NCBI RefSeq assembly: GCF_008795955.1
Contig: NZ_VMHN01000001.1
Location: 1,364,001 to 1,428,000 of the forward strand
Source: Marinobacter denitrificans
GTDB lineage: Bacteria; Pseudomonadota; Gammaproteobacteria; Pseudomonadales; Oleiphilaceae
Length of the DNA stretch: 64,000 bases
Reading direction: 5' to 3'
Positions 9,065-18,167 of the stretch are shown here, in pieces (position 1 is the first letter of the stretch; each line of letters starts with the position of its first letter). The notes under the pieces were generated by a model. That model was not told where the DNA came from and did no database searches. It saw only the letters and a list, made by a program, of their open reading frames with translations. The position numbers were made by a program, and so were the translations under genes.

Positions 9065-9580
9065 TCAGGTTGGCGCGTCGGCCTCGCTCTCCGGGGCTCT
9101 GGTACTTTCGCTACTTTCGGTGCTTTCCTTACCTCGGGTCTGCTCGGCTTCCGCTTCTTTCATCAACACCATGCCGCCCTGCAACAACAGTGCTTTGAGG
9201 CGTGGGTCGCCGTGTTCCACCAGGCCGAAGGTAAACGCAGCAGCAACGGCCTCCAGAGGATTGTTACGGACAAGCTCCCTGATAGCATCCACCGGGGAAC
9301 CCGGGGAGTGGCCTTCGCTTTCGCTGGAAGACTTTTTCGAAGCAGCCGGGCGAGTCATGCGATAGAAAAACAGCGCCAGTAATAACAGACAGGACAAACC
9401 CGTTACCGCCAACGCACCAGCCTCACCCAAAGCGGGGGACAACGCCAGCGTGGCGGCATTAACGAGTAAGTAAAAACCGGTGATCAACAGGGCGACCAGC
9501 AGCACCAGACCCAGCATAAACCCGAGAATGGCTGCGACTGCCTTGCGCAGGACGCCCTGTAACCAGGCTGAATCCAGCAT
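9065..9580 (-). CDS. Putative membrane protein, holin-like/phage holin III superfamily type
   Basis: The 171-residue protein has two adjacent hydrophobic helices (roughly residues 14-42 and 48-70), then a charged, Ser/Glu-rich cytoplasmic tail containing RELVRNNPLEAVAAAFTFGLV. This plan is common in proteins encoded next to DUF883/YqjD genes, where a YqjE-like membrane partner is typical. It begins 2 bp after the stop of the upstream DUF883 gene and has no clear Shine-Dalgarno of its own, so coupled translation is likely. I cannot assign a biochemical function. A ribosome or envelope stress association by analogy with YqjD/YqjE is inference. Confidence 0.7.
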   Translation of the reverse strand: MLDSAWLQGVLRKAVAAILGFMLGLVLLVALLITGFYLLVNAATLALSPALGEAGALAVTGLSCLLLLALFFYRMTRPAASKKSSSESEGHSPGSPVDAIRELVRNNPLEAVAAAFTFGLVEHGDPRLKALLLQGGMVLMKEAEAEQTRGKESTESSESTRAPESEADAPT

Positions 9581-9582
9581 TA

Positions 9583-9906
9583 TCAGCGGTCCAGTAACCG
9601 GCCAACGAGCAGTCCGGCGAGGAACATGATAATGATACTGAGAAACGGCCGCTCTTCGATTTTGTGCTCGACATCGTCGACGGCCTTGGTGCCGGCATCA
9701 CGGGCACGGTGAATAGCCTCATCCCCACGCCGCTTCACCTGGTCAAACGCTTCACGGCTTTCCCGACGGATTTCATCGCGGAGACTGCTGATATTGCTCT
9801 TTTGTCCTTCAGCAACGTTTTTGGTCAGTTGGGAGAGATCCTCGCGGAGTTTTTGAAGGTCCGCCCTGACCTGCTCATAATCGTTCTGGTTGGATTTCGC
9901 TTCCAT
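9583..9906 (-). CDS. DUF883 family protein (YqjD/ElaB-like)
   Basis: The 107-residue protein has a long amphipathic coiled-coil-like helix (YEQVRADLQKLREDLSQL through FDQVKRRGDEAIHRARDAG) and a C-terminal membrane anchor with the family ending ERPFLSIIIMFLAGLLVGRLLDR. Family members YqjD and ElaB of E. coli are stationary-phase inner-membrane proteins that bind ribosomes. The sequence ends in the expected RPFLS...GLLVG pattern. An excellent AAGGAGG Shine-Dalgarno lies 6 nt before the ATG. It is the first gene of a two-gene unit with the membrane protein downstream. Confidence 0.9.
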   Translation of the reverse strand: MEAKSNQNDYEQVRADLQKLREDLSQLTKNVAEGQKSNISSLRDEIRRESREAFDQVKRRGDEAIHRARDAGTKAVDDVEHKIEERPFLSIIIMFLAGLLVGRLLDR

Positions 9907-10157
9907 TTGTTGCCTCCTTGTCAGTAAACCATACTGCTATTTCGGCTGTTTGGTAACGATAAGACCTATTGACTGAATAACTGCCGAAAGGAGCCGGCGC
10001 CCCCTCCTCAACAGACTTCAGCAACCATGCGATCTAATTTGCACCATGGTTGATAACAATGTAGCACACGTAACGGGACCTCGAGGGCTTACGTTAAGTT
10101 AACCTGTTGGGCCTGAGGAAACACTGCAAAGCAGGGTTCCTGCTTTCAACCCTGTTT

Positions 10158-10601
10158 TCAGGTATCACACTCGCTCTGAACCCTGGCCCGAAACTCACGT
10201 CGAAGGCGCTCGTTTTCCTGATCGTCAACGAAAACCCGTTCACCTTCGTCGTTGAGCCGATAGATTCCAGACACACTCTTCAGGAACTTCAGCCGTGCCC
10301 GAAGAGCCTGGCAGCGGGCTTCATGTTTCGCGGTCGTTGCCTCCTGCTCTGCCTCAGCCCTGTTTCGCTCAGCGCGCTCCCTCTCGCTCTGCTCAAGGAA
10401 CTCGTTCACCCGCTGTTTGCGTTCACGGGCTGCCTGGTCCGAGGTCGGGGCGGCAGCCTTGAGTAATACTTCGTCTGCGACTGTGTTTACCGGTGGCCGG
10501 TCACCGAAATGGGTCTGGCCGTTCTCATCAACCCAGCGATAAGTGCCCGCTTGAGCCACGAGGGTTACCAGCCAACACAGGAGTATCAGGAGTCCTTTCA
10601 T
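10158..10601 (-). CDS. DUF4124 domain-containing secreted protein
   Basis: The 147-residue product has an N-terminal signal peptide (MKGLLILLCWLVTLVAQA) followed directly by the DUF4124 signature GTYRWVDENGQTHFGDRPP. The rest is a highly charged helix rich in Arg, Glu and Ala, probably a coiled coil, ending with the phrase GIYRLNDEGERVFVDDQENERLRREF. DUF4124 proteins are periplasmic and of unknown function, common in gammaproteobacteria. It lies just downstream of tssM on the same strand, 84 bp away. I see nothing that makes it part of the secretion system, so this looks like a chance neighbour. Confidence 0.85.
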   Translation of the reverse strand: MKGLLILLCWLVTLVAQAGTYRWVDENGQTHFGDRPPVNTVADEVLLKAAAPTSDQAARERKQRVNEFLEQSERERAERNRAEAEQEATTAKHEARCQALRARLKFLKSVSGIYRLNDEGERVFVDDQENERLRREFRARVQSECDT

Positions 10602-10684
10602 TGGTTATCTTTCCCTTTCAATAAACCGGTACTTATACGAAATACCCGGGCAGCGTTCAAGCCAGCGCACCCACAACCGGGGGC

Positions 10685-13600
10685 TTAATACAGACTGCGT
10701 GGAATCTGGTACCCCGCCAGCAATTTCTGTGTGAACGGGTTGGTATTGCTGCCCGCATGCAGGCGATAACGCATCTCGCCCTCGTCCAGGGCAAACCGCA
10801 CGTCCACCGCACTGCTGCTCACGCCGGTGATATCTGCATCATCCAGGAGGCGGAACAACGCCCAGGGGCCATTTTCCGAGAGACTCCTGGGGGAACGGTT
10901 CACTTCCGTGGGCACAAGGGTGACCCGGCTTTCGACCGAATCCCGTAACGTATTAGGCCACACCAGTGGGATGCTCTGGCTCGGCCCATGACTGAACTCC
11001 ACGAGTTGGCCATCCACGTTCATCACACTGCGGCGCTTGTTAGAGGACAAATGCAACGGTTCCAGTGCGAACTCAACGTCCAGTGAACCGCTTCTGGTAA
11101 AGAAGGCGCGGCGAATGTTTTCAGCCTTTTCCAGCGACGCCAGCACGTCGCGACGAACCAGGCTGGCACGCTTGGAACCGGCAATATGCTCAGGATGATC
11201 TTCCAGGAACAGTTTCAGGTTTTCTTTGTAGAACGTATCCAGGACACCATCCGGCGCGAAGAAGTGCTCAAAATCCTGCAGTGCGGCATCACGCCCTGCT
11301 CCGGGACTGAACGGGTAATGCCTGGCCAGGCTCTGCTGGAACGGCTGATACACTTCCTGGTACCACTGACGTTCCAATTGCGCCACCGCCTGATCCAGCA
11401 CCACTCGCCAGCTTTCGGAAGCCAGTTTTTCCAGCATGCGATCCAGGGGCGCTGGCTGGTTTGAGGCCACCCGCTGCAGTGTGAAAATCGGGTCCACGCC
11501 TTGCAGTCCCATACGGGCACGGGCGGCGGCCAGCGCAGCCTTGCCACGGTCCGGCGCTTCCTGGATACCGCGCAGATAGGTATGCAGGCTTTGAACCACC
11601 TCCATTACCTGTTCCATATCGCTGGGATCCTCCCCCTGCTTGTCCATCAGTTCGTTCAGGTCGGTAAACTGACGCTCAATGTCCTGAACCATCTGAAAAT
11701 GGGAAGACTGCTCCATCACCTTGCGGGCCGCCTCGGCCTCTTCGCTGCCACCGGGAATCAGGCGGGTATTTGTGGTCACATGGGCCAGCAACTGGTTCAG
11801 CGGTTCGTGACCACTGGTGAGGCTTTCCAGAACACGCACACCATGATTCAGGTCACTGAAGCTACGGATGTCCAGCCGGCTCAAAGCCCGACGCCAGTTG
11901 GCCACATAGTTTTCTGCATACAGGGCCTGCAGTTGCGCCTGCAACCGTGCCTCATCAGCCGCGCTGAAGTCCACATCGTCCCGGCGGCCAAGCACCCACG
12001 CATCCACCAGTGCCAGCTCAGTAACGGAGCCGGACTTGCTCATGAACCAGGAATTCAGACCTTCACGGGTCAGCAGAGATGGAATCACAACCGGATTTTC
12101 CTGTGACGTATTCTCCTCATCCAGCGGCTCGCCGAATTCATCCAGGCCTACGAAGACCGTGCTGAAAGCCGGTCCGGACTCCCTTGCCAGGTCAAGAGGT
12201 GAGCGGAAATTCTGCGCGGCTTCCTTTTCAAGATCACGGTAGACCCGTTCCGGAGTCGCGATACGACCGAGTTCATGCTGGGCCCACTGGACACTGCTGC
12301 GGAAAGGCGCCAGCGCCATATCGGCGGTCTTGTCACCGTCCGCCACACGCTGATTCAGGTCCGTGTGCAACAGGGCATAGTCCAGATGGCTTAGCAGCCG
12401 CCGCTGCAGGTTTCGCTGCGCCGGGTAGGCCCGTTGCCAATAGTCGCTCATGTAGCTGTGAACAATGTCTCTGCGGCGGCCGCTGGCGTCGTAAAGCATG
12501 CGCAATACCCGCAGGTGATCAAGGCGCTCGGAGCTGTTGTCCGGCGAATTGCTCATCTCGCCCATTACACCCAACATCAATGCCGGCATGAACTGGTAGG
12601 CCAGCATATCCAGGTAGGACTTTTCCACCTCCGGACCAATCTTGTGGCCCTTATACAGGCCCATATCCGCGACCAGTGCCGGTTCCGCCCGATAATCGCC
12701 GAAGGCCAGCGTGGCTTCCTGCAACTGATCCAGAGGCTCTAGCAGATTGCGGCCGGTGGTATCAGGTTCGTAGCCAATCGGGCGCCAGTTATCGATAAAG
12801 CTGCGCACCCGCTCCTCAACAGCCATGGCCGCTTCGGCGTTCTGCACAAAGTAATGCTGCCAGCCGGCGGTCATGCCCAGGCCGGCGGCAACAGCGACGA
12901 TCGCGGCCGTCGCAATCCGGCGACGCCGGCCACCCACCACTTTCTGATTGTCGCCGGCAAGGCCCGCTTCACAATAGATAATATTGGGAAACAGCTTTTC
13001 CGTGAACAGGCTTGAGGACTGCCCGCCACGTTGCGCTGGCTGTATCGGGCTGGCCAGACCGTAGTTTGCGGCAGCCGCAGATACAAAAGCATCTTCCGGT
13101 ACGCCTTCCTGAACCACGGAGGTAAAATAGGTACCACGCACCAGGGCCGGGGTTGAAAACGCATCCGCTGACAGCAGGTCCGCCAGGAACTGCTCCAGCA
13201 CCGGCTTCAGCCCCGCCAGCTGGCGGGTAAAGGAATAGGCTGCCGCACGCTCTTCGGCGTCTCTGGTGGCGGACAGAACATCCGGAAGCCGATCACCGAG
13301 TTGCTCCGCCAGTATGCTGAAGCTCTGGTCAAACTCGCCCAGCCAGTCGTCCGGCTCATGCTGGCCGTCCAGTTGGAAGGTAAAGCCCAGGGGTTGCTCT
13401 CGCTCGGCTTTCGAGAGCGTGCGGGCAAACGGCGCAAAACCATAAAGCAGGTCCATCTTGGTGAAGCTGATGTACACCGGCAACCGGGATCCCAATTGCT
13501 CCATCAGTTCCCGCAGACGGGTACGGAGCAGAATAGCCTGGGCCTGGCGCTGCTGTTCATTGGCCGTGCTCAGGCGTGCAAGGTCCACAGCCAGCACCAC

Positions 13601-14269
13601 GCCGTTAAGCGGACGCTGGGGACGGTTCTTCTCCAACCAGTTGATGAAGTGGGTCCACAACCTCTGCTGGATTTCGCTGCTGGCGCCCTGACCATCGTTC
13701 TGGCTCAGCAGTTCGCCGTCAGGATCAATCAGTACACCGTTATCGCCCACCCACCATTCGAAACCGAACGGGTTGCGCTCCGTGCGGGGATTACGGGTGA
13801 CGTTGGTGAGAGTGTAGGTCTGCCCCGACCGCTGGATCAGGCTGGTTTTGCCAGCGTCTTCCAGGCCCATGACCAGATACCAGGGCAAACGATAGACGCC
13901 TTTGCGGCCTGGCAGGTTGCTCCTGAGTTCCGCCAGCCTGCGGTCAAGCAGACGTTGCTGACGGCGTTCCAGCGGGAGGATCGGGTCTTCCTCTTCCTTC
14001 TGCTCCTCCGCCTTGGCGGCGTTAACCTTGCGCAACTTACGGGCCAGCACCGTACCCCAGACCATGGCCCCCAGAAGCACAACCACCAGGGTTACCAGGG
14101 CTCGCATCGGCCATGCTGCCAGCGGGTATTCGCCGTTGATTTCCAGGCGGGGGCCCAGCCACCAGGTTGCGGCCAGCAGTACCACCACACCCAACGCCAG
14201 GGTTATCGGCGCCGCACTGCGCACATAGGGCAGTATCCGTCGTCCAATGAGTAGGGCTTGTCTCCACAT
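10685..14269 (-). CDS. tssM: Type VI secretion membrane complex protein TssM (IcmF/VasK)
   Basis: The 1194-residue inner-membrane protein is the largest part of the TssJLM trans-envelope complex. Two N-terminal transmembrane helices (about residues 16-41 and 52-77) are followed by a cytoplasmic NTPase-like domain with P-loop GLEDAGKTSLIQRSG (around 140). A third membrane helix, IATAAIVAVAAGLGM (around 440), leads to a long periplasmic region with the C-terminal beta domain (VEFALEPLHL, LVWPNTLRDS, GPWALFRLLDDADI) that contacts the TssJ lipoprotein. The Walker A is intact. I prefer the ATG at 14269, 9 nt after AGGA, over 14278. It is the last gene of the secretion cluster, 33 bp after tssA. 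Confidence 0.96.
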   Translation of the reverse strand: MWRQALLIGRRILPYVRSAAPITLALGVVVLLAATWWLGPRLEINGEYPLAAWPMRALVTLVVVLLGAMVWGTVLARKLRKVNAAKAEEQKEEEDPILPLERRQQRLLDRRLAELRSNLPGRKGVYRLPWYLVMGLEDAGKTSLIQRSGQTYTLTNVTRNPRTERNPFGFEWWVGDNGVLIDPDGELLSQNDGQGASSEIQQRLWTHFINWLEKNRPQRPLNGVVLAVDLARLSTANEQQRQAQAILLRTRLRELMEQLGSRLPVYISFTKMDLLYGFAPFARTLSKAEREQPLGFTFQLDGQHEPDDWLGEFDQSFSILAEQLGDRLPDVLSATRDAEERAAAYSFTRQLAGLKPVLEQFLADLLSADAFSTPALVRGTYFTSVVQEGVPEDAFVSAAAANYGLASPIQPAQRGGQSSSLFTEKLFPNIIYCEAGLAGDNQKVVGGRRRRIATAAIVAVAAGLGMTAGWQHYFVQNAEAAMAVEERVRSFIDNWRPIGYEPDTTGRNLLEPLDQLQEATLAFGDYRAEPALVADMGLYKGHKIGPEVEKSYLDMLAYQFMPALMLGVMGEMSNSPDNSSERLDHLRVLRMLYDASGRRRDIVHSYMSDYWQRAYPAQRNLQRRLLSHLDYALLHTDLNQRVADGDKTADMALAPFRSSVQWAQHELGRIATPERVYRDLEKEAAQNFRSPLDLARESGPAFSTVFVGLDEFGEPLDEENTSQENPVVIPSLLTREGLNSWFMSKSGSVTELALVDAWVLGRRDDVDFSAADEARLQAQLQALYAENYVANWRRALSRLDIRSFSDLNHGVRVLESLTSGHEPLNQLLAHVTTNTRLIPGGSEEAEAARKVMEQSSHFQMVQDIERQFTDLNELMDKQGEDPSDMEQVMEVVQSLHTYLRGIQEAPDRGKAALAAARARMGLQGVDPIFTLQRVASNQPAPLDRMLEKLASESWRVVLDQAVAQLERQWYQEVYQPFQQSLARHYPFSPGAGRDAALQDFEHFFAPDGVLDTFYKENLKLFLEDHPEHIAGSKRASLVRRDVLASLEKAENIRRAFFTRSGSLDVEFALEPLHLSSNKRRSVMNVDGQLVEFSHGPSQSIPLVWPNTLRDSVESRVTLVPTEVNRSPRSLSENGPWALFRLLDDADITGVSSSAVDVRFALDEGEMRYRLHAGSNTNPFTQKLLAGYQIPRSLY

Positions 14270-14302
14270 GGTGTCCATTCCTGTTAATTAGTCCGTCTGT
14301 GT

Positions 14303-15739
14303 TTATGCGAGTCTGTCCAGCCGGGCAACAAGGCCAGGCTCCCAGTCTTCAAGGCTCATACCGCGGGTCTGCTCGCGCAGATCCTGCACCTGCTGCTTGG
14401 CGAGGCTCTTCATGCCGCTGTCTTTCATCAGTTGACTGCTCATAAGCCGCCAATAAAAACGATCCCTGGGCTCCCTGGCCGCCTCCAGCCCTTCTTCCAG
14501 CAGTTGCAGCGCCGGTGCAAGGCCCTTCTGTTCCATAACGTCCCGGGCATTCTGGTACGCTTGGTCCCAGGCGCTGGCGCCACCGACGGAACCGGTTTTT
14601 GCCGGGCCGCTGAGCATCCAGTCGGCCACCGTCTTGGGTAGAAAAGGAGTGCCATCGTTAAAGGTCATGTCCGCCAGCTCCGGCAGCCGCTCAACAAAGG
14701 CTTTGACCGCTGTGCGAATGGCCTCAGCGCAGTTCTCGTGCCCTAGGGCCGAGGCCACCTGGGCACTCAGCCAGTGACCTTCCAGCCAGAATGGGCTGAC
14801 CGACAGGCTTTGTTCGACACGCTGCCAGAGCGCCAGGTCCGGCGACTTCGTCAGGCTCTCCCGATAGTCTGCGACACGGTCCGCGCTCACGGCGGCCAGG
14901 TCAGTCTTGATGCCGTCCCGGGCCGGGGGAACGGAGGTGATGCTCTGCCAGATGGCGTAGCGACGGAGTTGGTAACCGAGCGCGTCGGCAGGTGAGGTTT
15001 CCGTCAGCAGATCGGCCACTTTCAGCAGACTCTGGCGCGTGGCCCGTTCGTTCGCCGGGTCCAGGGTCAGGTCGCCGAGGGAAGCGGAAGACGCGCTGCT
15101 GCCATGGGATGACGACGTCCCGGAAGAAGACGGTGTTGCGGTTTCGGTTTTGTTGGCGGCTTCAGACGGCCCGGGCGCGTCCGATGGGGAAGGCAGCTTC
15201 GCCACCGCCCGGCGCAAATCGAGGAGCCCGTCATCGGGCAGTTCGCGGGCGCCAGCCTGCTCCAGCAGTTTACCCAGGGTGGTGAGGCAGAATTCGCGGC
15301 CATCGCCGACGCCGCCGTCAAAACTCAGCGCCGACACCTCCTTGAGGGAGCGTTGCAGAATCTGGGTCATCAGCATCTTGCGGGCGCGCTTGCCCTTTTC
15401 ACCCGGATAGGGCCAGGCGTCGTCCCACCAGGTGTCCAGCACCCGGTGCAACAGGTACAGTGACAGGGCAAAGCGCTCGCCGTTACCGCCGCGCTGCAGG
15501 CATAGCATCAGGAAGCCCAGTACCTTGAGGTCTTTGCTGGTGTCCGACAGCAGTCGCAGCGACTCGCTCTCCACCTTGCCCCATTCCACGCCGGTGTGGG
15601 CCAGCGAGCCCACTTTCATGATTTCGTTCTCGAGGTATTCCATGGTGGGATCGTCCATCAGGTTGTTACCTGTGGCGGTCTCCCCGGAAAAACTGCTCAG
15701 TACCTGTTCAACGTATGGATGCTGCTCTACTGCCTGCAT
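14303..15739 (-). CDS. tssA: Type VI secretion protein TssA (VasJ/ImpA-like)
   Basis: The 478-residue protein has an N-terminal ImpA_N region (HPYVEQVLSSFSGETATGNNLMDDPTMEYLENEIMK), a Ser/Thr/Ala-rich linker around residues 190-220, and a C-terminal helical region ending GMSLEDWEPGLVARLDRLA. TssA proteins coordinate baseplate docking and sheath polymerisation. The ending LALWQRVEQSLSVSPFWLEGHWLSAQVASALG is a clear VasJ-type middle domain. I start at ATG 15739, where AGGGA lies 8 nt upstream; a TTG two codons earlier is less likely. It sits between tagO and tssM as in V. cholerae (VCA0118-0120). Confidence 0.93.
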   Translation of the reverse strand: MQAVEQHPYVEQVLSSFSGETATGNNLMDDPTMEYLENEIMKVGSLAHTGVEWGKVESESLRLLSDTSKDLKVLGFLMLCLQRGGNGERFALSLYLLHRVLDTWWDDAWPYPGEKGKRARKMLMTQILQRSLKEVSALSFDGGVGDGREFCLTTLGKLLEQAGARELPDDGLLDLRRAVAKLPSPSDAPGPSEAANKTETATPSSSGTSSSHGSSASSASLGDLTLDPANERATRQSLLKVADLLTETSPADALGYQLRRYAIWQSITSVPPARDGIKTDLAAVSADRVADYRESLTKSPDLALWQRVEQSLSVSPFWLEGHWLSAQVASALGHENCAEAIRTAVKAFVERLPELADMTFNDGTPFLPKTVADWMLSGPAKTGSVGGASAWDQAYQNARDVMEQKGLAPALQLLEEGLEAAREPRDRFYWRLMSSQLMKDSGMKSLAKQQVQDLREQTRGMSLEDWEPGLVARLDRLA

Positions 15740-15782
15740 GTCCAATCCCTGTCGTTACCAATCCTGTTCAATGTCTCAGCGT

Positions 15783-16436
15783 TTACCAGCCACAGTCTTC
15801 CCGTAGCGGCTTCAGGGTTTCCCGGAAACCCTCAAGGTCAAACATCAGCCCGTCGATGGCGCTGCTTGATGAGGCAACAGTGATACCCGAGCCCCCGGCC
15901 ACTTCCTGGACGGTGCGGATGGCCGGCAATCCCCGGCCACCGCTGATGACGAATCCGTCGTCCCTGACCCGCCAGACCTGCCGGCCCTGGCCGAAATCAA
16001 CGGTTACCCGCTCTTCCTTTACCGCCTCCGGCAGCATGAGGGTGAGCTCAGTGATGTTGTTGTGGCACTGCACAGCCAATACCGGCCGTGGCGGTTTTAC
16101 CCCCAGTGCGCTGATGGTCAGCAGATGCCCTGCCCGATCCGCGGTGTCTCGATACAGCGGGCCATCCTCTGGCTCCCGGTTCTGTTCCTGGGCGAAGGCC
16201 TGGCGCCAGCGTTCCGGCTGGTTGTTACCGAGAGCGTCCTTGATGGCGACGGCAACGGGAGTGCCAAACACCTCATCAAAACAGGCCAGCCGTTCCAGGC
16301 GCTGGCTCTCTTCCACACAGGCCTCGGCCGCCGCCAGTTGCTGATTCACCTCGGCACTGGCGGCCAGGGAAAACATCAGGCTCAGGGCGCAGAGCACCAA
16401 GGCATGGGGTCTGTTACTACGAATAAACGGGTTCAC
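15783..16436 (-). CDS. tagO: Type VI secretion-associated protein TagO/VasI
   Basis: The 217-residue exported protein has a signal peptide (PHALVLCALSLMFSLAASA) and a mature part starting EVNQQLAAAEACVEESQRLERLACFDEVFGTP. This cysteine-containing pattern typifies VasI/TagO proteins of V. cholerae-type clusters. Its role is poorly defined; vasI is needed for secretion in some strains. I choose the GTG at 16436, whose GTGA overlaps the vasH stop codon and which has AGGTGA 7 nt upstream. The alternative ATG at 16463 overlaps vasH by 31 bp and has no ribosome binding site. Translational coupling to vasH is therefore likely. Confidence 0.85.
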   Translation of the reverse strand: MNPFIRSNRPHALVLCALSLMFSLAASAEVNQQLAAAEACVEESQRLERLACFDEVFGTPVAVAIKDALGNNQPERWRQAFAQEQNREPEDGPLYRDTADRAGHLLTISALGVKPPRPVLAVQCHNNITELTLMLPEAVKEERVTVDFGQGRQVWRVRDDGFVISGGRGLPAIRTVQEVAGGSGITVASSSSAIDGLMFDLEGFRETLKPLREDCGW

Positions 16437-18007
16437 GCTTCGGTCACCTGATATTTCAGACATTTATGGGCCAGGGTTCGTTTGGGAAGCCCCAGACTCT
16501 CGGCGGCCTGGGCACGGTTGCCGCCGTACTGGCGCAAACGCTCACGGATGATGGCCGCTTCGAAAGCCTGGGCGGCCGCCCGCAGGTCGTCGACTTCATC
16601 CGCCTGGGGAACTCCCGGAACGACGCCTGCCTGGAAGTCGGCGGCGTAGCAGCTTTCCTGGCTGGGGAAGAGCTCGTCGATGCGCAACACTTCCGGCTGG
16701 ATATCATCACCCACCGGAGTCTGCAGGCAGGCAAACTCGACAATGTTCCGCAGTTCGCGGCCGTTGCCAGGAAAGCTGTAGTCCACGAGCATGCTCAGGG
16801 CGTGGCTGCTAATGCCCATGGGGCCAGCGCCTTCCCGGGCGGTGTACTCGCGGATAAAGTGCCGGCAAAGAGGCTCCAGGTCTTCCGGGCGCTCCCGCAG
16901 GGGCTTGACCCGCAAGGGGAACTGGCTGAGCCGGTAGAACAGATCCCGGCGGAAGCGGCCGTCTTCGATGCATTCGCTCAGTGGCTGATGAGTCGCCGCC
17001 ACCAGGCGAAAATCGGAGTGCTGTTCCTGCTGTGCCCCCAACGGCCGGAAGCGGCGGCTTTCCAAGACCCTGAGCAATTTGGATTGCAGGGCCATGGGCA
17101 TGTCGCCGATTTCGTCCAGGAACAGGGTGCCGCCATTAGCCTGGGCCAGCAGCCCTTCCTTGGCCCGGTCGGCGCCGGAGAAGGCACCTTTGGTGTGGCC
17201 GAAGAGTTCGCTTTCCAGCAGCGAATCCGGGATGGCGGCACAGTTGACCACTACAAAAGGCCCTTCGGCCCGGTCCGAGAAGCGGTGAACACCCTGCGCC
17301 ACCAGGTCCTTGCCGCAGCCGGTCTCACCCTGCACCAGTACCGAGAGCTGGCTGCCGGCGGCACGGACGATCTGAGCGCGCAGTTCGGTCATCGCCGCCG
17401 AGTTGCCCACCAGGGTCTCTGCCAGTTGTTCGCAGCGCTGGCGTACGGTTTCGGCATCGTGGAGGTGGTCCAGGGAGCGCTTGAGCATACGCCGCTGCCA
17501 GACCTGGTCGCTGGTTCTGAGCTGGCTGACCCATTGGTGGGACAACAGGGTCAGCAGGCCCCGGTACAGGGGCTGGGCGATGATGCCTTCCCATTCGGGC
17601 TCTTCGTTGCAGAGCACCAGGATGCCGAGGGTGCGGCCGTCTTCGCCCTTGATGGGTTCGAGCCAGAATGAACGGGGGCGGTTGCTGGCTTCGACCAGGG
17701 CCTGGAAGCCTTGGTGGTCCAGGCGGTAGCTGGCGGCGCGGGACAGTTCCCGGGCTTTACCCTGTTGTAGCAGGTGGGCAAAGGGGTGGCTGAAGTCGCC
17801 GCAGTCGAATTCGCCCTGCTCGCCCAGTGCGGCACAGTGGAGTGTCCGACCGCTGAGGTCGAGTTCCAGTGTCCAGCAGCGGGTGAGGCCGAAGGTGTTT
17901 TGCAGCTGTCTGGTGGCGGTTTTCAGCAACGCCGGCAGGTTATCCTGTCGAATCAATGCCACCGCCATGTCTATGCCGGTGTGCAGTTCCGTCTGCATCC
18001 GTCCCAT
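16433..18007 (-). CDS. vasH: Sigma-54-dependent type VI secretion activator VasH
   Basis: The 524-residue enhancer-binding protein has an N-terminal GAF-like sensor (about 1-175), a AAA+ domain and a C-terminal Fis-type helix-turn-helix (GGNRAQAAESLGLPKRTLAHK). Walker A is GETGCGKD, Walker B GGTLFLDEIGDM, and the arginine finger region RFRRDLFYRLSQFPLRV is intact. The sigma-54 contact loop reads GAFSGA rather than GAFTGA, a conservative Thr-to-Ser change. In Vibrio, VasH drives RpoN promoters of hcp and related operons. I use the ATG at 18007 (AGGGA 8-9 nt upstream); an upstream in-frame start at 18148 would lie in a repeat and is rejected. Confidence 0.92.
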   Translation of the reverse strand: MGRMQTELHTGIDMAVALIRQDNLPALLKTATRQLQNTFGLTRCWTLELDLSGRTLHCAALGEQGEFDCGDFSHPFAHLLQQGKARELSRAASYRLDHQGFQALVEASNRPRSFWLEPIKGEDGRTLGILVLCNEEPEWEGIIAQPLYRGLLTLLSHQWVSQLRTSDQVWQRRMLKRSLDHLHDAETVRQRCEQLAETLVGNSAAMTELRAQIVRAAGSQLSVLVQGETGCGKDLVAQGVHRFSDRAEGPFVVVNCAAIPDSLLESELFGHTKGAFSGADRAKEGLLAQANGGTLFLDEIGDMPMALQSKLLRVLESRRFRPLGAQQEQHSDFRLVAATHQPLSECIEDGRFRRDLFYRLSQFPLRVKPLRERPEDLEPLCRHFIREYTAREGAGPMGISSHALSMLVDYSFPGNGRELRNIVEFACLQTPVGDDIQPEVLRIDELFPSQESCYAADFQAGVVPGVPQADEVDDLRAAAQAFEAAIIRERLRQYGGNRAQAAESLGLPKRTLAHKCLKYQVTEA

Positions 18008-18050
18008 GTTTCTATTCCCTGAGATGTTGAGTTCGCCGGCCGCGGGCCCT

Positions 18051-18143
18051 GGGGCTCGGCTTTCCAAAACACGCTGTGAATACATCCTTGTACGCTCCGC
18101 TCCGCCATCCATGGCTCCGCAGGGTTTTGGAAAGCCGAGCCCT
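18051..18143. repeat. Hairpin repeat family A, copy 1
   Basis: Arms at 18051-18070 and 18124-18143 are complementary over 19 of 20 positions and enclose a 53-nt loop. The loop begins ACGCT and contains GCTCCGCCATCCATGGCTCC followed by GCA. The same loop sequence, at the same place and in a loop of nearly identical length, recurs at 27759-27870 with quite different arms. It fills most of the gap between tssH and vasH. Confidence 0.8.
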
Positions 18144-18167
18144 AGCACCCGCTACTTTCGCGTTGCC

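Noticed and set aside
13301..14254. Plus-strand frame of 317 codons opposite tssM
   Set aside because: No domain; tssM reads cleanly on the other strand.
16466..17671. Plus-strand open frame of 401 codons opposite vasH
   Set aside because: Lacks any domain pattern and mirrors the AAA+ gene, so it is an antisense shadow.
18008..18148. Upstream extension of vasH
   Set aside because: The added residues come from repeat A sequence; the ATG at 18007 has a good ribosome site.
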